A DNA stretch of 36,274 bases from Rhodoferax sp. (GTDB lineage: Bacteria; Pseudomonadota; Gammaproteobacteria; Burkholderiales; Burkholderiaceae_C). The stretch lies in NCBI RefSeq assembly GCF_023701345.1, contig NZ_JAMPXE010000018.1, positions 1 through 36,274 of the forward strand. The letters run 5' to 3'. Positions 1-7,472 of the stretch are shown here, piece after piece. The notes beneath the pieces are model-generated. The model made no database searches and was not told the origin of the DNA. It worked only from the letters and a program-made list of their open reading frames with translations. A program made the translations under genes and the position numbers. Numbering within the stretch: the first letter of the stretch is position 1; each line of letters begins with the position of its first letter.

Positions 1-393
1 AATCAGCCAGTTGTTGCGCACCTGGCGCCAGGCTTCGCCGGCATTGGTCAGGCGTGAGCCGGGGTATTGCACGAAGGGCTGGATCAGCACCCCGGCTTCA
101 GGCGCCTGCATCACTGGCAAACTGCTGTAGCCGGCCACGCCCGAGTTCACCTGGCGCCACATGGGCGCGTTGTTGCCGGGCTGCACGCGGGCGCGCTCGC
201 CGTTGGTCTGGCTGGCGTAGCCGGGTTCCTCGCTGGCATCGGGCTTGACGTCCAGGATGTTCTGGCTCTGGATGCCAGGCATGGCGGCAGCGGGCGCAGC
301 TGGTGGTGCTGCAACGGTTGCCGGTGCGGTTTGCGCCACGGCACCACCCCAACACAGGGCCAGTGTGGCAACGACTGAAAAGGCTTTGATCAT
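1..393 (-). CDS. fdhC: Formate dehydrogenase gamma subunit (cytochrome b), N-terminal part
   Basis: Partial gene; the first 131 residues are in the window and the frame is still open at the left edge. The protein begins MIKAFSVVATLALCWGGAVA, a signal peptide, followed by an Ala/Pro-rich linker and a segment (MWRQVNSGVAGYSSLP, then FVQYPGSRLTNAGEAWRQVR) typical of the periplasmic N-terminal extension of betaproteobacterial formate dehydrogenase gamma subunits. In this family the membrane cytochrome b556 part follows and passes electrons from the Fe-S subunit to quinone; that part is outside the window. The start is ATG at 393 with AGGAGG upstream. It is the last gene visible in the fdh operon, 14 nt after the small lipoprotein gene. 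The assignment rests on the N-terminus plus the operon context. Confidence 0.85.
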   Translation of the reverse strand, partial: MIKAFSVVATLALCWGGAVAQTAPATVAAPPAAPAAAMPGIQSQNILDVKPDASEEPGYASQTNGERARVQPGNNAPMWRQVNSGVAGYSSLPVMQAPEAGVLIQPFVQYPGSRLTNAGEAWRQVRNNWLI

Positions 394-407
394 GTTCGGC
401 CTCCTGC

Positions 408-629
408 TCAATTCATGCGGGTGTAGTCGTTCTGGCCGTACTGATTGCGCGCTTTGAGATGTGACTCCCAACTGGCCTTGTCGCCCTGCTTCCAGTCTTG
501 ATTGGCAAACGGCTTGCCGGTGCCGGTGAAAGCTGCGCTGTCTTTTTTACTGGTCTCAAGCTCTTGTGGCTTGTCGCCACAGGCACTCAAACCGGCCGCC
601 AGGACGACAGCAAAAATGAGCTTTTTCAT
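408..629 (-). CDS. Small lipoprotein of the formate dehydrogenase operon
   Basis: A 73-residue protein with a lipoprotein signal: MKKLIFAVVLAAGLSAC with lipobox LSAC and the lipidated Cys at residue 17. The mature part is short, charged and hydrophilic (Asp, Lys, Gln, Trp rich, ending NDYTRMN) with no domain I recognise. Its start overlaps the fdhB stop by 4 nt (ATGA, 626-629), so translation is probably coupled, and it lies directly before fdhC. It is presumably anchored in a membrane facing the periplasm, where the formate dehydrogenase works. A role in assembly or anchoring of the complex is inference from position only. The start is well fixed by the overlap and the signal peptide. Confidence 0.85.
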   Translation of the reverse strand: MKKLIFAVVLAAGLSACGDKPQELETSKKDSAAFTGTGKPFANQDWKQGDKASWESHLKARNQYGQNDYTRMN

Positions 630-1258
630 GACTTTGCTCCTTCCGGTGCGGCCACGCCGGGTTGGCCCGCCTGTTTGGACCCGTAAGCAGTGCCCCAGCC
701 CCAGACCTCGGCGCCCTTGCCACGGCGCAACACGCGGTTGCGGAAGATATCGGCCACCACATCGCCATCGCCGCCGATCAGCGCCTTGGTCGAGCACATT
801 TCGGCGCAGGCCGGCAGTTTGCCCTCGGCGAGACGGTTGCGGCCATATTTCTCGAACTCGGCCTGGCTGCCGTTGGCCTCCGGGCCGCCGGCGCAGAAAG
901 TGCACTTGTCCATCTTGCCGCGCACACCAAACGTGCCTTGGCTGGGAAACTGCGGCGCGCCAAACGGGCAGGCATAAGAGCAGTAGCCGCACCCAATACA
1001 CACGTCCTTGTCGTGTAACACCACACCCTCGTCGGTGCGATAGAAGCAGTTGACCGGGCACACCGCCATGCAGGGTGCGTCGCTGCAATGCATACACGCC
1101 ACCGAGATCGATTTTTCTCCGGGCACACCGTCGTTGAGGGTGACCACCCGGCGGCGGTTCACGCCCCAGGGCACTTCGTGCTCGTTCTTGCACGCGGTCA
1201 CGCAACCGTTGCATTCAATACAGCGCTCTGCGTCGCAGATAAATTTCATACGGGCCAT
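626..1258 (-). CDS. fdhB: Formate dehydrogenase beta subunit, four [4Fe-4S] ferredoxin-like
   Basis: A 210-residue iron-sulfur subunit that carries electrons from the molybdopterin subunit to the cytochrome b subunit. Four cysteine groups are visible: CIECNGC with a following Cys at residues 13-23, CMHCSDAPCMAVCP in the middle, CIGCGYCSYACP, and CTFC plus CAEMCS near the C-terminal third. This is the four-cluster pattern of the DmsB/FdnH/HybA family. At 210 residues it is shorter than E. coli FdnH/FdoH (about 294) and has no C-terminal membrane anchor, as in the FdhB type of epsilon- and many beta-proteobacteria. It sits 10 nt downstream of fdhA and overlaps the lipoprotein gene by 4 nt. The start at 1258 has GGAGAA just upstream. 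Confidence 0.95.
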   Translation of the reverse strand: MARMKFICDAERCIECNGCVTACKNEHEVPWGVNRRRVVTLNDGVPGEKSISVACMHCSDAPCMAVCPVNCFYRTDEGVVLHDKDVCIGCGYCSYACPFGAPQFPSQGTFGVRGKMDKCTFCAGGPEANGSQAEFEKYGRNRLAEGKLPACAEMCSTKALIGGDGDVVADIFRNRVLRRGKGAEVWGWGTAYGSKQAGQPGVAAPEGAKS

Positions 1259-1268
1259 GTTGTTCTCC

Positions 1269-4226
1269 TTATGCTTTCTCGACGTTGCAGACCGTGGTCT
1301 TGGTTTCCTGCATCATGGTCACGCTGTCATAACCATAAGTGGTGGCGGTGTTGATGGCCTCGCCGCGCACAATGGGCGCCGCACCAGCCGGGTAATGGGC
1401 CAGCATGTCGGCACCCTGCCAACGCCCGGAGAAGTGGAAGGGCATGAACACGGTATCGGGCCCGACACGCTCGGTCACCAGCGCCTGCACGTTGAGGCGT
1501 GCGCCGGTGGGGGTCGACACCCAGGCCCGCTCGCCGTTGCGAATGCCCTTGTCGGCCGCCACCTTGGGGTTGATCTCGATGAACATCTCCTGCTGCAACT
1601 CGGCCAGCCAGGGGTTGGAGCGGGTTTCTTCGCCACCGCCCTCGTATTCGGTCAGGCGCCCCGAGGTCATGATGAACGGGAACTTCTCGTGCACCTTGTC
1701 CACGATGTTTTTGTCCTGCACCGTCTTGTACAGCGTGGGCAGGCGCCAGAAGGCTTTCTTGTCGTCGTGCGTCGGGTACTTGGCCACCAGATCGGGGCGA
1801 ATGCCATACAGCGGTTCGCGGTGCTTGGGAATGGCGTCGGGGAAGTTCCAGACCACGGCACGCGCCTTGGCGTTGCCGAACACGTGGCAGCCGTGCACCT
1901 TGAGCACCACGCGCTGAATGCCGCCAGACAGGTCGGTCTTCCAGTTCTTGCCCTCGGCGGCGGTTTTTTCAGCGTCGGTCAAATCGTCCCACCAGCCAAG
2001 CTTCTTGAGCAGCACATGGTCGAACTCGGGGTAACCGGTGGTGATGTCGGCGCCCAGCGAGTGCGAGCCGTCTTCGGCCAGCAGGTTGACGCCGTCTTTT
2101 TCCACGCCAAAGTTGGCGCGGAAGTTGCCGCCGCCGTCCATCACGTGTTTGGAGGTGTCGTACAGGTTGGGCGAGCCCGGGTGCTTGAGTTCGGGGGTGC
2201 CATAACAGGGCCAGGGCAAACCAAAATAATCGCCGGTGAAGTCGTAGCCTGTTTCCTTGTCCTTGCCGCCTTTGGCACGCAGCGTTTTCACATCAAACAA
2301 GTGCATGTTGCGCATGTGCGCTTTCAGACGCTCCGGGCTCTGGCCGGTGTAGCCGATGGTCCAGGTGGACTTGTTGATTTCGCGCAGGATGTCTTCCGGT
2401 GCCGGCTCGTCCATGCCGTTGACCTTTTGCATCTTGTAGTTGACCGACAGCTCCTTGCCAAAGCCCAGCCTGTCGGCGAACTGTTGCATGATCATGTGGT
2501 CCGATCGGCTTTCCCACAGCGGCTCGATCACTTTTTCACGCCACTGAAGGGAGCGGTTCGACGCCGTCACCGAGCCACTGGTCTCGAACTGGGTGGCCGC
2601 CGGCAACAGGTACACGGCACGGTTCGGGTTGAGGTCTTCGGGCTGGCCGGGCATGGCGGCCATGGCTGCCGTGGCGGATGGATAGGGGTCGACCACCACC
2701 AGCAAGTCGAGCTTGTCCATGGCGCGTTTCATTTCCAGGCCACGGGTTTGAGAGTTGGGCGCATGACCCCAGTAGAAGACACCGCGCAGGTTGCTGTCCT
2801 GGTCGATGAGCTCGTTTTTCTCGAGCACGCCGTCGATCCAGCGCGACACCGTGATGCCGGGCTTGCTCATCATGGCCGGCGTGGCGAACTGCTTTTTGAT
2901 CCACTCATAGTCCACGCCCCAGACCTTGGCAAAGTGCTTCCAGGAGCCTTCAACAATGCCGTAGTAGCCGGGCAGCGAGTCAGGATTCGGGCCGACGTCG
3001 GTGGCACCCTGCACATTGTCGTGACCACGAAAGATGTTGGTGCCGCCACCGCTCTTGCCGACGTTGCCCAGCGCCAGCTGCAAGATGCACGAGGCGCGCA
3101 CCATGGCGTTGCCGATGGTGTGCTGGGTTTGGCCCATGCACCAAACCAGTGTGCTGGGGCGGTTCTCGGCCATCATTTTGGCCACGCGCAGCACCTGATC
3201 CTCCTTGACGCCGCACACCTCTTCAACCTTGTCGGGCGTCCACTGGGTCATCACCTCTTCGCGCACTTTCTCCATGCCATAGACGCGATCAAAGATGTAC
3301 TGCTTGTCTTCCCAGCCATTGTTGAACACGTGGTACAGCACGCCAAACAAAAAGGCGATGTCGGAGCCCGAGCGGATGCGCACGTATTCGTCGGCCTTGG
3401 CCGCCGTGCGGGTAAAACGTGGGTCGACCACAATCATCTTGGTGCCGGTTTCCTTGGCGTGCAGCATGTGCAGCATGCTGACCGGATGCGCCTCGGCCGC
3501 GTTGGATCCGATGTACAAGGCGCACTTGCTGTTTTGCATGTCGTTGTACGAATTGGTCATGGCGCCGTAACCCCAGGTGTTGGCAACGCCAGCCACCGTG
3601 GTGCTGTGGCAAATGCGCGCCTGGTGGTCGCAGTTGTTGGTGCCCCAGAAGCTGACAAACTTGCGCAACAGGTAGGCCTGCTCGTTGTTGTGTTTGCTTG
3701 ATCCGACAAAATAAACGCTGTCCGGGCCGCTGGCTTTTTTGAGCTCCAGCATTCTGGCGCTGATCTCGCTCAAGGCCGCGTCCCAGCTGATGCGCTGGTA
3801 CTTGCCGTTGACCAGTTTCATGGGGTAGCGCAGGCGGAACTCGCCATGACCGTGCTCGCGCAGGGCGGCGCCCTTGGCGCAGTGCGCGCCGAGGTTGATG
3901 GGCGAATCAAACACCGGTTCCTGGCGCACCCAGACACCGTTTTCAACCACCGCATCCACCGCGCAGCCCACCGAGCAGTGGGTGCAAACCGTGCGCTTGA
4001 TCTCGATCTTGCCTTCCCCCACCGCCACCTTGCCGGTGGCGGCACCGGCTTTTTTGACCAGCGTCAGTTGCGAAGCCGCCAGCCCGGCACCGACTCCCAA
4101 ACCCGATCGGCGCAAAAAAGCTCGTCGGTCCATGGTGGGCAGGGCTTGGCTCAGGCCACGGCGCAAACTGTGAACAAAGGGCGCACGCGCAGCACCTGGG
4201 GCACCAGATTTCTTGGTTAACAACAT
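1269..4226 (-). CDS. fdhA: Formate dehydrogenase catalytic alpha subunit, Cys-type, Tat-exported
   Basis: A 985-residue molybdopterin (Mo or W bis-MGD) oxidoreductase that oxidises formate to CO2 in the periplasm. A twin-arginine signal is present (RRAFLRRSG at about 34-42). The [4Fe-4S] ligands are Cys81, Cys84, Cys88 and Cys116. The active-site position, selenocysteine in E. coli FdnG/FdoG, is Cys206 in ARICHSTTVAG, so this is a Cys variant with no in-frame TGA. The molybdopterin-binding core and the C-terminal dinucleotide-binding domain follow. The chosen start (ATG 4226) has GGAGAC upstream; it leaves about 30 residues before the Tat motif, and Met32 (MDRRAFLRR) is an alternative. It is the second gene of the operon, after the small Tat protein. 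Confidence 0.96.
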   Translation of the reverse strand: MLLTKKSGAPGAARAPFVHSLRRGLSQALPTMDRRAFLRRSGLGVGAGLAASQLTLVKKAGAATGKVAVGEGKIEIKRTVCTHCSVGCAVDAVVENGVWVRQEPVFDSPINLGAHCAKGAALREHGHGEFRLRYPMKLVNGKYQRISWDAALSEISARMLELKKASGPDSVYFVGSSKHNNEQAYLLRKFVSFWGTNNCDHQARICHSTTVAGVANTWGYGAMTNSYNDMQNSKCALYIGSNAAEAHPVSMLHMLHAKETGTKMIVVDPRFTRTAAKADEYVRIRSGSDIAFLFGVLYHVFNNGWEDKQYIFDRVYGMEKVREEVMTQWTPDKVEEVCGVKEDQVLRVAKMMAENRPSTLVWCMGQTQHTIGNAMVRASCILQLALGNVGKSGGGTNIFRGHDNVQGATDVGPNPDSLPGYYGIVEGSWKHFAKVWGVDYEWIKKQFATPAMMSKPGITVSRWIDGVLEKNELIDQDSNLRGVFYWGHAPNSQTRGLEMKRAMDKLDLLVVVDPYPSATAAMAAMPGQPEDLNPNRAVYLLPAATQFETSGSVTASNRSLQWREKVIEPLWESRSDHMIMQQFADRLGFGKELSVNYKMQKVNGMDEPAPEDILREINKSTWTIGYTGQSPERLKAHMRNMHLFDVKTLRAKGGKDKETGYDFTGDYFGLPWPCYGTPELKHPGSPNLYDTSKHVMDGGGNFRANFGVEKDGVNLLAEDGSHSLGADITTGYPEFDHVLLKKLGWWDDLTDAEKTAAEGKNWKTDLSGGIQRVVLKVHGCHVFGNAKARAVVWNFPDAIPKHREPLYGIRPDLVAKYPTHDDKKAFWRLPTLYKTVQDKNIVDKVHEKFPFIMTSGRLTEYEGGGEETRSNPWLAELQQEMFIEINPKVAADKGIRNGERAWVSTPTGARLNVQALVTERVGPDTVFMPFHFSGRWQGADMLAHYPAGAAPIVRGEAINTATTYGYDSVTMMQETKTTVCNVEKA

Positions 4227-4242
4227 GGGAGTCTCCGAAAAA

Positions 4243-4449
4243 TTAAACGCGCGTGGTCTTGTAATACTGCTTGACGTGCTCGCTGAGCACGTAGCCGCCG
4301 CCCTTTTCAGGCTTGGGCCGGGGTAGCGCAGCGGCTTCAGGAACCGCTTGAATTGCCGGTAAAACGCTCACCGCGGCGGCAAGCGCACCCGCGGTACCTG
4401 CGCCGGCAAACAGGGTGCGCCGTGACAGTTTGGAGGGGGATGAAGGCAT
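4243..4449 (-). CDS. Formate-dehydrogenase-region Tat-signal protein
   Basis: A 68-residue protein with a twin-arginine signal (SRRTLFAGAGTAGALAAAVS) and a short mature part ending YVLSEHVKQYYKTTRV. This matches the small 'formate region TAT target' family (as I recall TIGR02811), found as the first gene of periplasmic formate dehydrogenase operons. Its function is not established; a role in export or assembly of the enzyme is inferred from constant linkage. It is the promoter-proximal gene here, 16 nt before fdhA. The ribosome site GAGGAGAC is strong and fixes the start. Confidence 0.85.
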   Translation of the reverse strand: MPSSPSKLSRRTLFAGAGTAGALAAAVSVLPAIQAVPEAAALPRPKPEKGGGYVLSEHVKQYYKTTRV

Positions 4450-4469
4450 GAAAAGTCTCCTCGGGTGAA

Positions 4470-4509
4470 ATACTTATGAACGCAACGACATAGCTTTGAT
4501 AACGCTCAA
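4470..4509 (-). promoter_or_regulatory. Predicted FNR-activated promoter of the fdh operon
   Basis: TTGAT-AACG-CTCAA at 4496-4509 matches the FNR/ANR consensus TTGAT-N4-ATCAA at 9 of 10 positions. A possible -10 element (AAGTAT on the minus strand, 4470-4475) would start transcription near 4463, placing the box centre about 40 bases upstream. That is the class II activator position (-41.5). The gap to the first fdh start codon at 4449 also holds a good ribosome site. Oxygen-limited activation of formate respiration fits. The box is seen; the regulator is inferred. Confidence 0.6.
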
Positions 4510-4536
4510 TCTAACAACATGCGCGCTGCTGTTCAA

Positions 4537-4550
4537 GGGGGGAAACCCCC
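4537..4550. other. Short GC hairpin in the fdh/tetR divergent gap
   Basis: Six G, three A and five C form a 5-bp G:C stem with a GAAA loop on the plus strand. It lies upstream of the predicted fdh promoter and about 150 bases before the tetR start. No T-run follows on either strand, so it is not a clear terminator. Function unknown. Confidence 0.35.
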
Positions 4551-4701
4551 GCCTGGACGTAAACAAAACAATCACAACTGATTTTTCTCAACGCTTGGCC
4601 ATATATGCACGCCCAACACCCGTCTGCTGCAAGACAGATTTGAGGCCTTACAGCAAGGACTCAGCTGGCGCTGATGCAACGTACTGTCCTATACTTTGCG
4701 G

Positions 4702-5400
4702 ATGAACCAAGTCGTACATTTATCGCCCAAGAAAACACAGAAAACCAAAACGACCAACGCCAAAGTAACGGCGCGAGCACTCACCCGGACCAACGACCCG
4801 GAGCGCACCATGGCGGGGATTCTGGAAGTAGCCACGGTCGAGTTCGCCAAAAAAGGGCTGGACGGTGCGCGCATCGACGAGATTGCCGCAGCCACAAAAA
4901 CCAGCAAGCGCATGATTTACTACTACTTCATCAGCAAGGAAGGTTTGTACCGGGCGGTTCTGGAGGACATGTACCGACGCATGCGAAGCATCGAATCTGG
5001 CTTGCATCTGACCGATTTACCGCCCGTGGAAGCGCTGCAAAAGCTGGTGGGCTTCACTTTCGACCACCACCATGACAACGAGAACTTCATCCGCCTGGTG
5101 ATGTCAGAAAACATGCAGCGCGGCGCCTACCTGTCGCAAAGCAAAAGCATCCAGGATCTCAATGTACCGGCCATTGCAGCCATCCAGGAGTTGTACGACC
5201 GGGGTGTGGCGTCCGGGGTGTTTCGTACCGGACTCGACCCGGTCGATATTCATGCCTCCATCTCGGCATTGACATTTTTCAATGTGTCCAATCAGCATAC
5301 CTTTGGCCTGATTTTCAATCACGATCCAGCATCTCCCAAAGCCATTGCCGTGCGCCGAAAAAACATCATCGACATGGTGTTGCGCTTCATGCTCGCCTGA
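4702..5400 (+). CDS. TetR/AcrR-family transcriptional regulator
   Basis: A 232-residue repressor-type regulator. After a basic N-terminal tail (about 25 residues) the TetR helix-turn-helix domain runs from about residue 34 to 80 (ILEVATVEFAKKGLDG, IDEIAAATKTSKRMIYYYF, the usual recognition helix ending in YYYF). The C-terminal ligand-binding domain has the TetR_C layout with FDHHHDNENFIRLVMSEN. The start was placed at ATG 4702; an in-frame TTG lies at 4696. It diverges from the fdh operon and lies 117 nt before the TRAP transporter genes, in front of which two palindromes are found, so it most likely controls that operon. The ligand is unknown, probably the TRAP substrate or a catabolic product. 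Confidence 0.92.
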   Translation: MNQVVHLSPKKTQKTKTTNAKVTARALTRTNDPERTMAGILEVATVEFAKKGLDGARIDEIAAATKTSKRMIYYYFISKEGLYRAVLEDMYRRMRSIESGLHLTDLPPVEALQKLVGFTFDHHHDNENFIRLVMSENMQRGAYLSQSKSIQDLNVPAIAAIQELYDRGVASGVFRTGLDPVDIHASISALTFFNVSNQHTFGLIFNHDPASPKAIAVRRKNIIDMVLRFMLA

Positions 5401-5436
5401 GCACATTCAATTTATCGCCCGGTGAGCTGGATTTTT

Positions 5437-5484
5437 TTGCGTAAATTAGGGTAAACCCTAATTATCAAAAACTAACCAGTTAGT
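5437..5484 (+). promoter_or_regulatory. Promoter with two palindromic operators before the TRAP operon
   Basis: A 20-bp palindrome at 5444-5463 has 9-bp arms (AATTAGGGT / ACCCTAATT) around AA. A second at 5471-5484 has 6-bp arms (ACTAAC / GTTAGT) around CA. Their centres are 24 bp apart. The first lies between a possible -35 (TTGCGT, 5437-5442) and -10 (AATTAT, 5460-5465) with 17-bp spacing, a classic repressor position. The adjacent TetR protein is the obvious candidate binder. The palindromes are seen; the promoter elements are only partial consensus matches. Confidence 0.6.
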
Positions 5485-5517
5485 ACATTAACACATCCGA
5501 ATGTTCTGGAGACAAAT

Positions 5518-6093
5518 ATGGTTCAAAAATTGATTGGGCGCTACTGCCAGTTGCTGACCATGATCATCGTCATCTGCCTGGTGCTGATGGTGCTGATGGT
5601 GTTTGGCAACGTGGTGATGCGCTACGCCTTCAACTCCGGCATTTCGGTGTCCGAAGAGTTGTCCCGGTGGTTGTTCCTGTGGCTGATCTTCCTGGGAGCC
5701 AGCGTTGCGGTGCATGAGCAGGCCCACATGGGCAGCGACATGGTGGTCGAGTTGCTACCACCCAAACTGCAAAAAGTGGCCGTGGTGGTCGGTCAATTGC
5801 TGATGCTGTGGGTGACCTGGCTGATTTTCTCTGGCAGCCTGGCGCAAACCAGGATCAATTGGGAGGTCCAGGCCCCCGTCACCGAATACTCCATGGCCTG
5901 GGTCTACAGCACCGGCGTGGTGTTTGCTGTCTCCACCGGGCTCATGCAGATCAGCGACCTGTGGTTCACGCTGCGCGGCCAACTTACTCCGGTGCAGATC
6001 CGCAAAGCGCACCACGCCGCCGAGCTGGAGCAGTTTGAAGCCGATGCCCGTGCCGCTGAACAACAGGCTGGCAAGTCGGCCACCACCCACTAA
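5518..6093 (+). CDS. dctQ: TRAP transporter small membrane subunit (DctQ)
   Basis: A 191-residue inner-membrane protein with four predicted membrane segments, starting about residues 12-32 (LTMIIVICLVLMVLMVFGNVV), then the family motif region SVSEELSRWLFLWLIFLGASVAVHEQAHMG, a third segment near 85-105 and a fourth near 128-145. This is the DctQ pattern of TRAP carriers, which take up organic acids using the sodium gradient with DctM and a periplasmic binding protein. The start is supported by GGAGA just upstream. It is the first gene of a plus-strand operon, 13 nt before dctM. The C-terminal tail is cytosolic, Ala/Glu-rich and somewhat long. Confidence 0.93.
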   Translation: MVQKLIGRYCQLLTMIIVICLVLMVLMVFGNVVMRYAFNSGISVSEELSRWLFLWLIFLGASVAVHEQAHMGSDMVVELLPPKLQKVAVVVGQLLMLWVTWLIFSGSLAQTRINWEVQAPVTEYSMAWVYSTGVVFAVSTGLMQISDLWFTLRGQLTPVQIRKAHHAAELEQFEADARAAEQQAGKSATTH

Positions 6094-6106
6094 TACGGAG
6101 CCATCC

Positions 6107-7387
6107 ATGACCATTGCCATTTTTCTAGCCGCCTTGATCGGCGCGGTTGCGCTCGGTATTCCGATTGCTTATTCGCTGTTGCTTTCCGGTGTTGCCCTGA
6201 TGGTGCATCTGGGCAATTTTGACGCGCAAATTCTGGCGCAAAACGTGCTGGAAGGCGCCAACAGCTTCCCCTTGCTGGCGGTGCCATTCTTTATGCTGGC
6301 CGGTGAAATCATGAACGTCGGCGGCTTGTCGCGGCGCATTGTGGACCTGGCGATTGCGCTGGTCGGCCATGTGCGCGGGGGCTTGGGTTACGTGACCATC
6401 ATCGCCGCCTGTCTGATGGCCTCACTGTCGGGCTCGGCGGTGGCGGATACCGCCGCGCTGACCGCCTTGTTGCTGCCCATGATGGTGCGCGCCGGCCACC
6501 AGAAGGCGCGCTCGGGCGGTCTGATTGCCTCGGCCGGCATCATTGCGCCGATCATTCCCCCGTCGATCCCGTTCGTGATCTTCGGTGTGACTGCCAACGT
6601 GTCCATCGGCAAGCTGTTTCTGGCGGGTATCGTGCCCGGCCTCATGATGGGCATTGCCTGCGCGATTGCCTGGTGGCTCACAGCACGCGCCGAGGCCGTG
6701 GTGACCCCCCCCAAAGCGACCCGTGCCACCTTGGTCAAGGCCTTTCGTGAATCCACCTGGGCGCTGGTGTTACCGCTCATTGTCTTGGTCGGTCTGAAGT
6801 TTGGTGTCTTCACACCGACCGAAGCCGCCGTGGTGGCGGCGGTCTATGCCTTCTTTGTGGCCACCGTGGTGTACCGCGAACTGAGCCCGAAGCAGTTGTA
6901 CGAGGTGTTTGCGGCTTCGGCCAAAACCACCTCGATCATCATGTTCATGGTGGCGGCGGCAGCAGTCAGTGCCTGGTTGATTGCCGTGGCCGACCTGCCG
7001 GGGCAACTCATCGTCATCCTGGAGCCGTTCATGCAAAGCCCGACCACCTTGCTCTGCATTTTGATGCTGGTGCTGCTGCTGGTCGGCATGGTGATGGACC
7101 TGACCCCCACGATCCTGATTCTGGCGCCGGTGATGGTGCCGGTGGTCAGGGCCGCAGGCATCGACCCGGTGTACTTTGGCGTGCTGTTTGTGCTGGTCGG
7201 CGTGATTGGCCTGGTGACACCGCCAGTGGGCACCGTGCTCAACGTCGTGGCCGGTGTCGGCAAAATGAAAATGGACCAGGTGGCGCGTGGCGTGATGCCG
7301 TTCCTGATCGCCGACATCATTGTCCTGTTCCTGCTGGTGTTCTTCCCGGCCCTCGTGCTGGTTCCGCTGGACTTCTTTTATAAATGA
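6107..7387 (+). CDS. dctM: TRAP transporter large membrane subunit (DctM)
   Basis: A 426-residue multi-spanning permease of the DctM family, the usual length. Typical segments are NSFPLLAVPFFMLAGEIMN, the GSAVADTAALTALLLPMM region, SAGIIAPIIPPSIPFVIFG, and near the end GVIGLVTPPVGTVLNVV, repeated Pro-containing half-helix motifs of the ion-transporter superfamily. With DctQ and DctP it imports a carboxylated substrate. The start was set at ATG 6107, which has GGAG upstream and gives the family's normal N-terminus; the longer open frame upstream lies inside dctQ. Operon with dctQ (13 nt gap) and dctP. Confidence 0.95.
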   Translation: MTIAIFLAALIGAVALGIPIAYSLLLSGVALMVHLGNFDAQILAQNVLEGANSFPLLAVPFFMLAGEIMNVGGLSRRIVDLAIALVGHVRGGLGYVTIIAACLMASLSGSAVADTAALTALLLPMMVRAGHQKARSGGLIASAGIIAPIIPPSIPFVIFGVTANVSIGKLFLAGIVPGLMMGIACAIAWWLTARAEAVVTPPKATRATLVKAFRESTWALVLPLIVLVGLKFGVFTPTEAAVVAAVYAFFVATVVYRELSPKQLYEVFAASAKTTSIIMFMVAAAAVSAWLIAVADLPGQLIVILEPFMQSPTTLLCILMLVLLLVGMVMDLTPTILILAPVMVPVVRAAGIDPVYFGVLFVLVGVIGLVTPPVGTVLNVVAGVGKMKMDQVARGVMPFLIADIIVLFLLVFFPALVLVPLDFFYK

Positions 7388-7472
7388 TTTTTCCGGGCTG
7401 CTGCGGCACTGGGCACGCCACCGCTTCAACCCTTTTAACGGCGTCCCGATTGCACTGTAGATGGAGAGACAA

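Noticed and set aside
3600-3625. Possible selenocysteine in formate dehydrogenase
   Set aside because: The active-site codon encodes Cys206 and there is no in-frame TGA, so no selenoprotein is needed.
1050-3701. Open frame of 883 codons on the plus strand opposite fdhA
   Set aside because: It is fully antisense to the clear formate dehydrogenase alpha gene, is His/Gly/Val-rich as expected from the complementary frame in GC-rich DNA, and has no recognisable domain.
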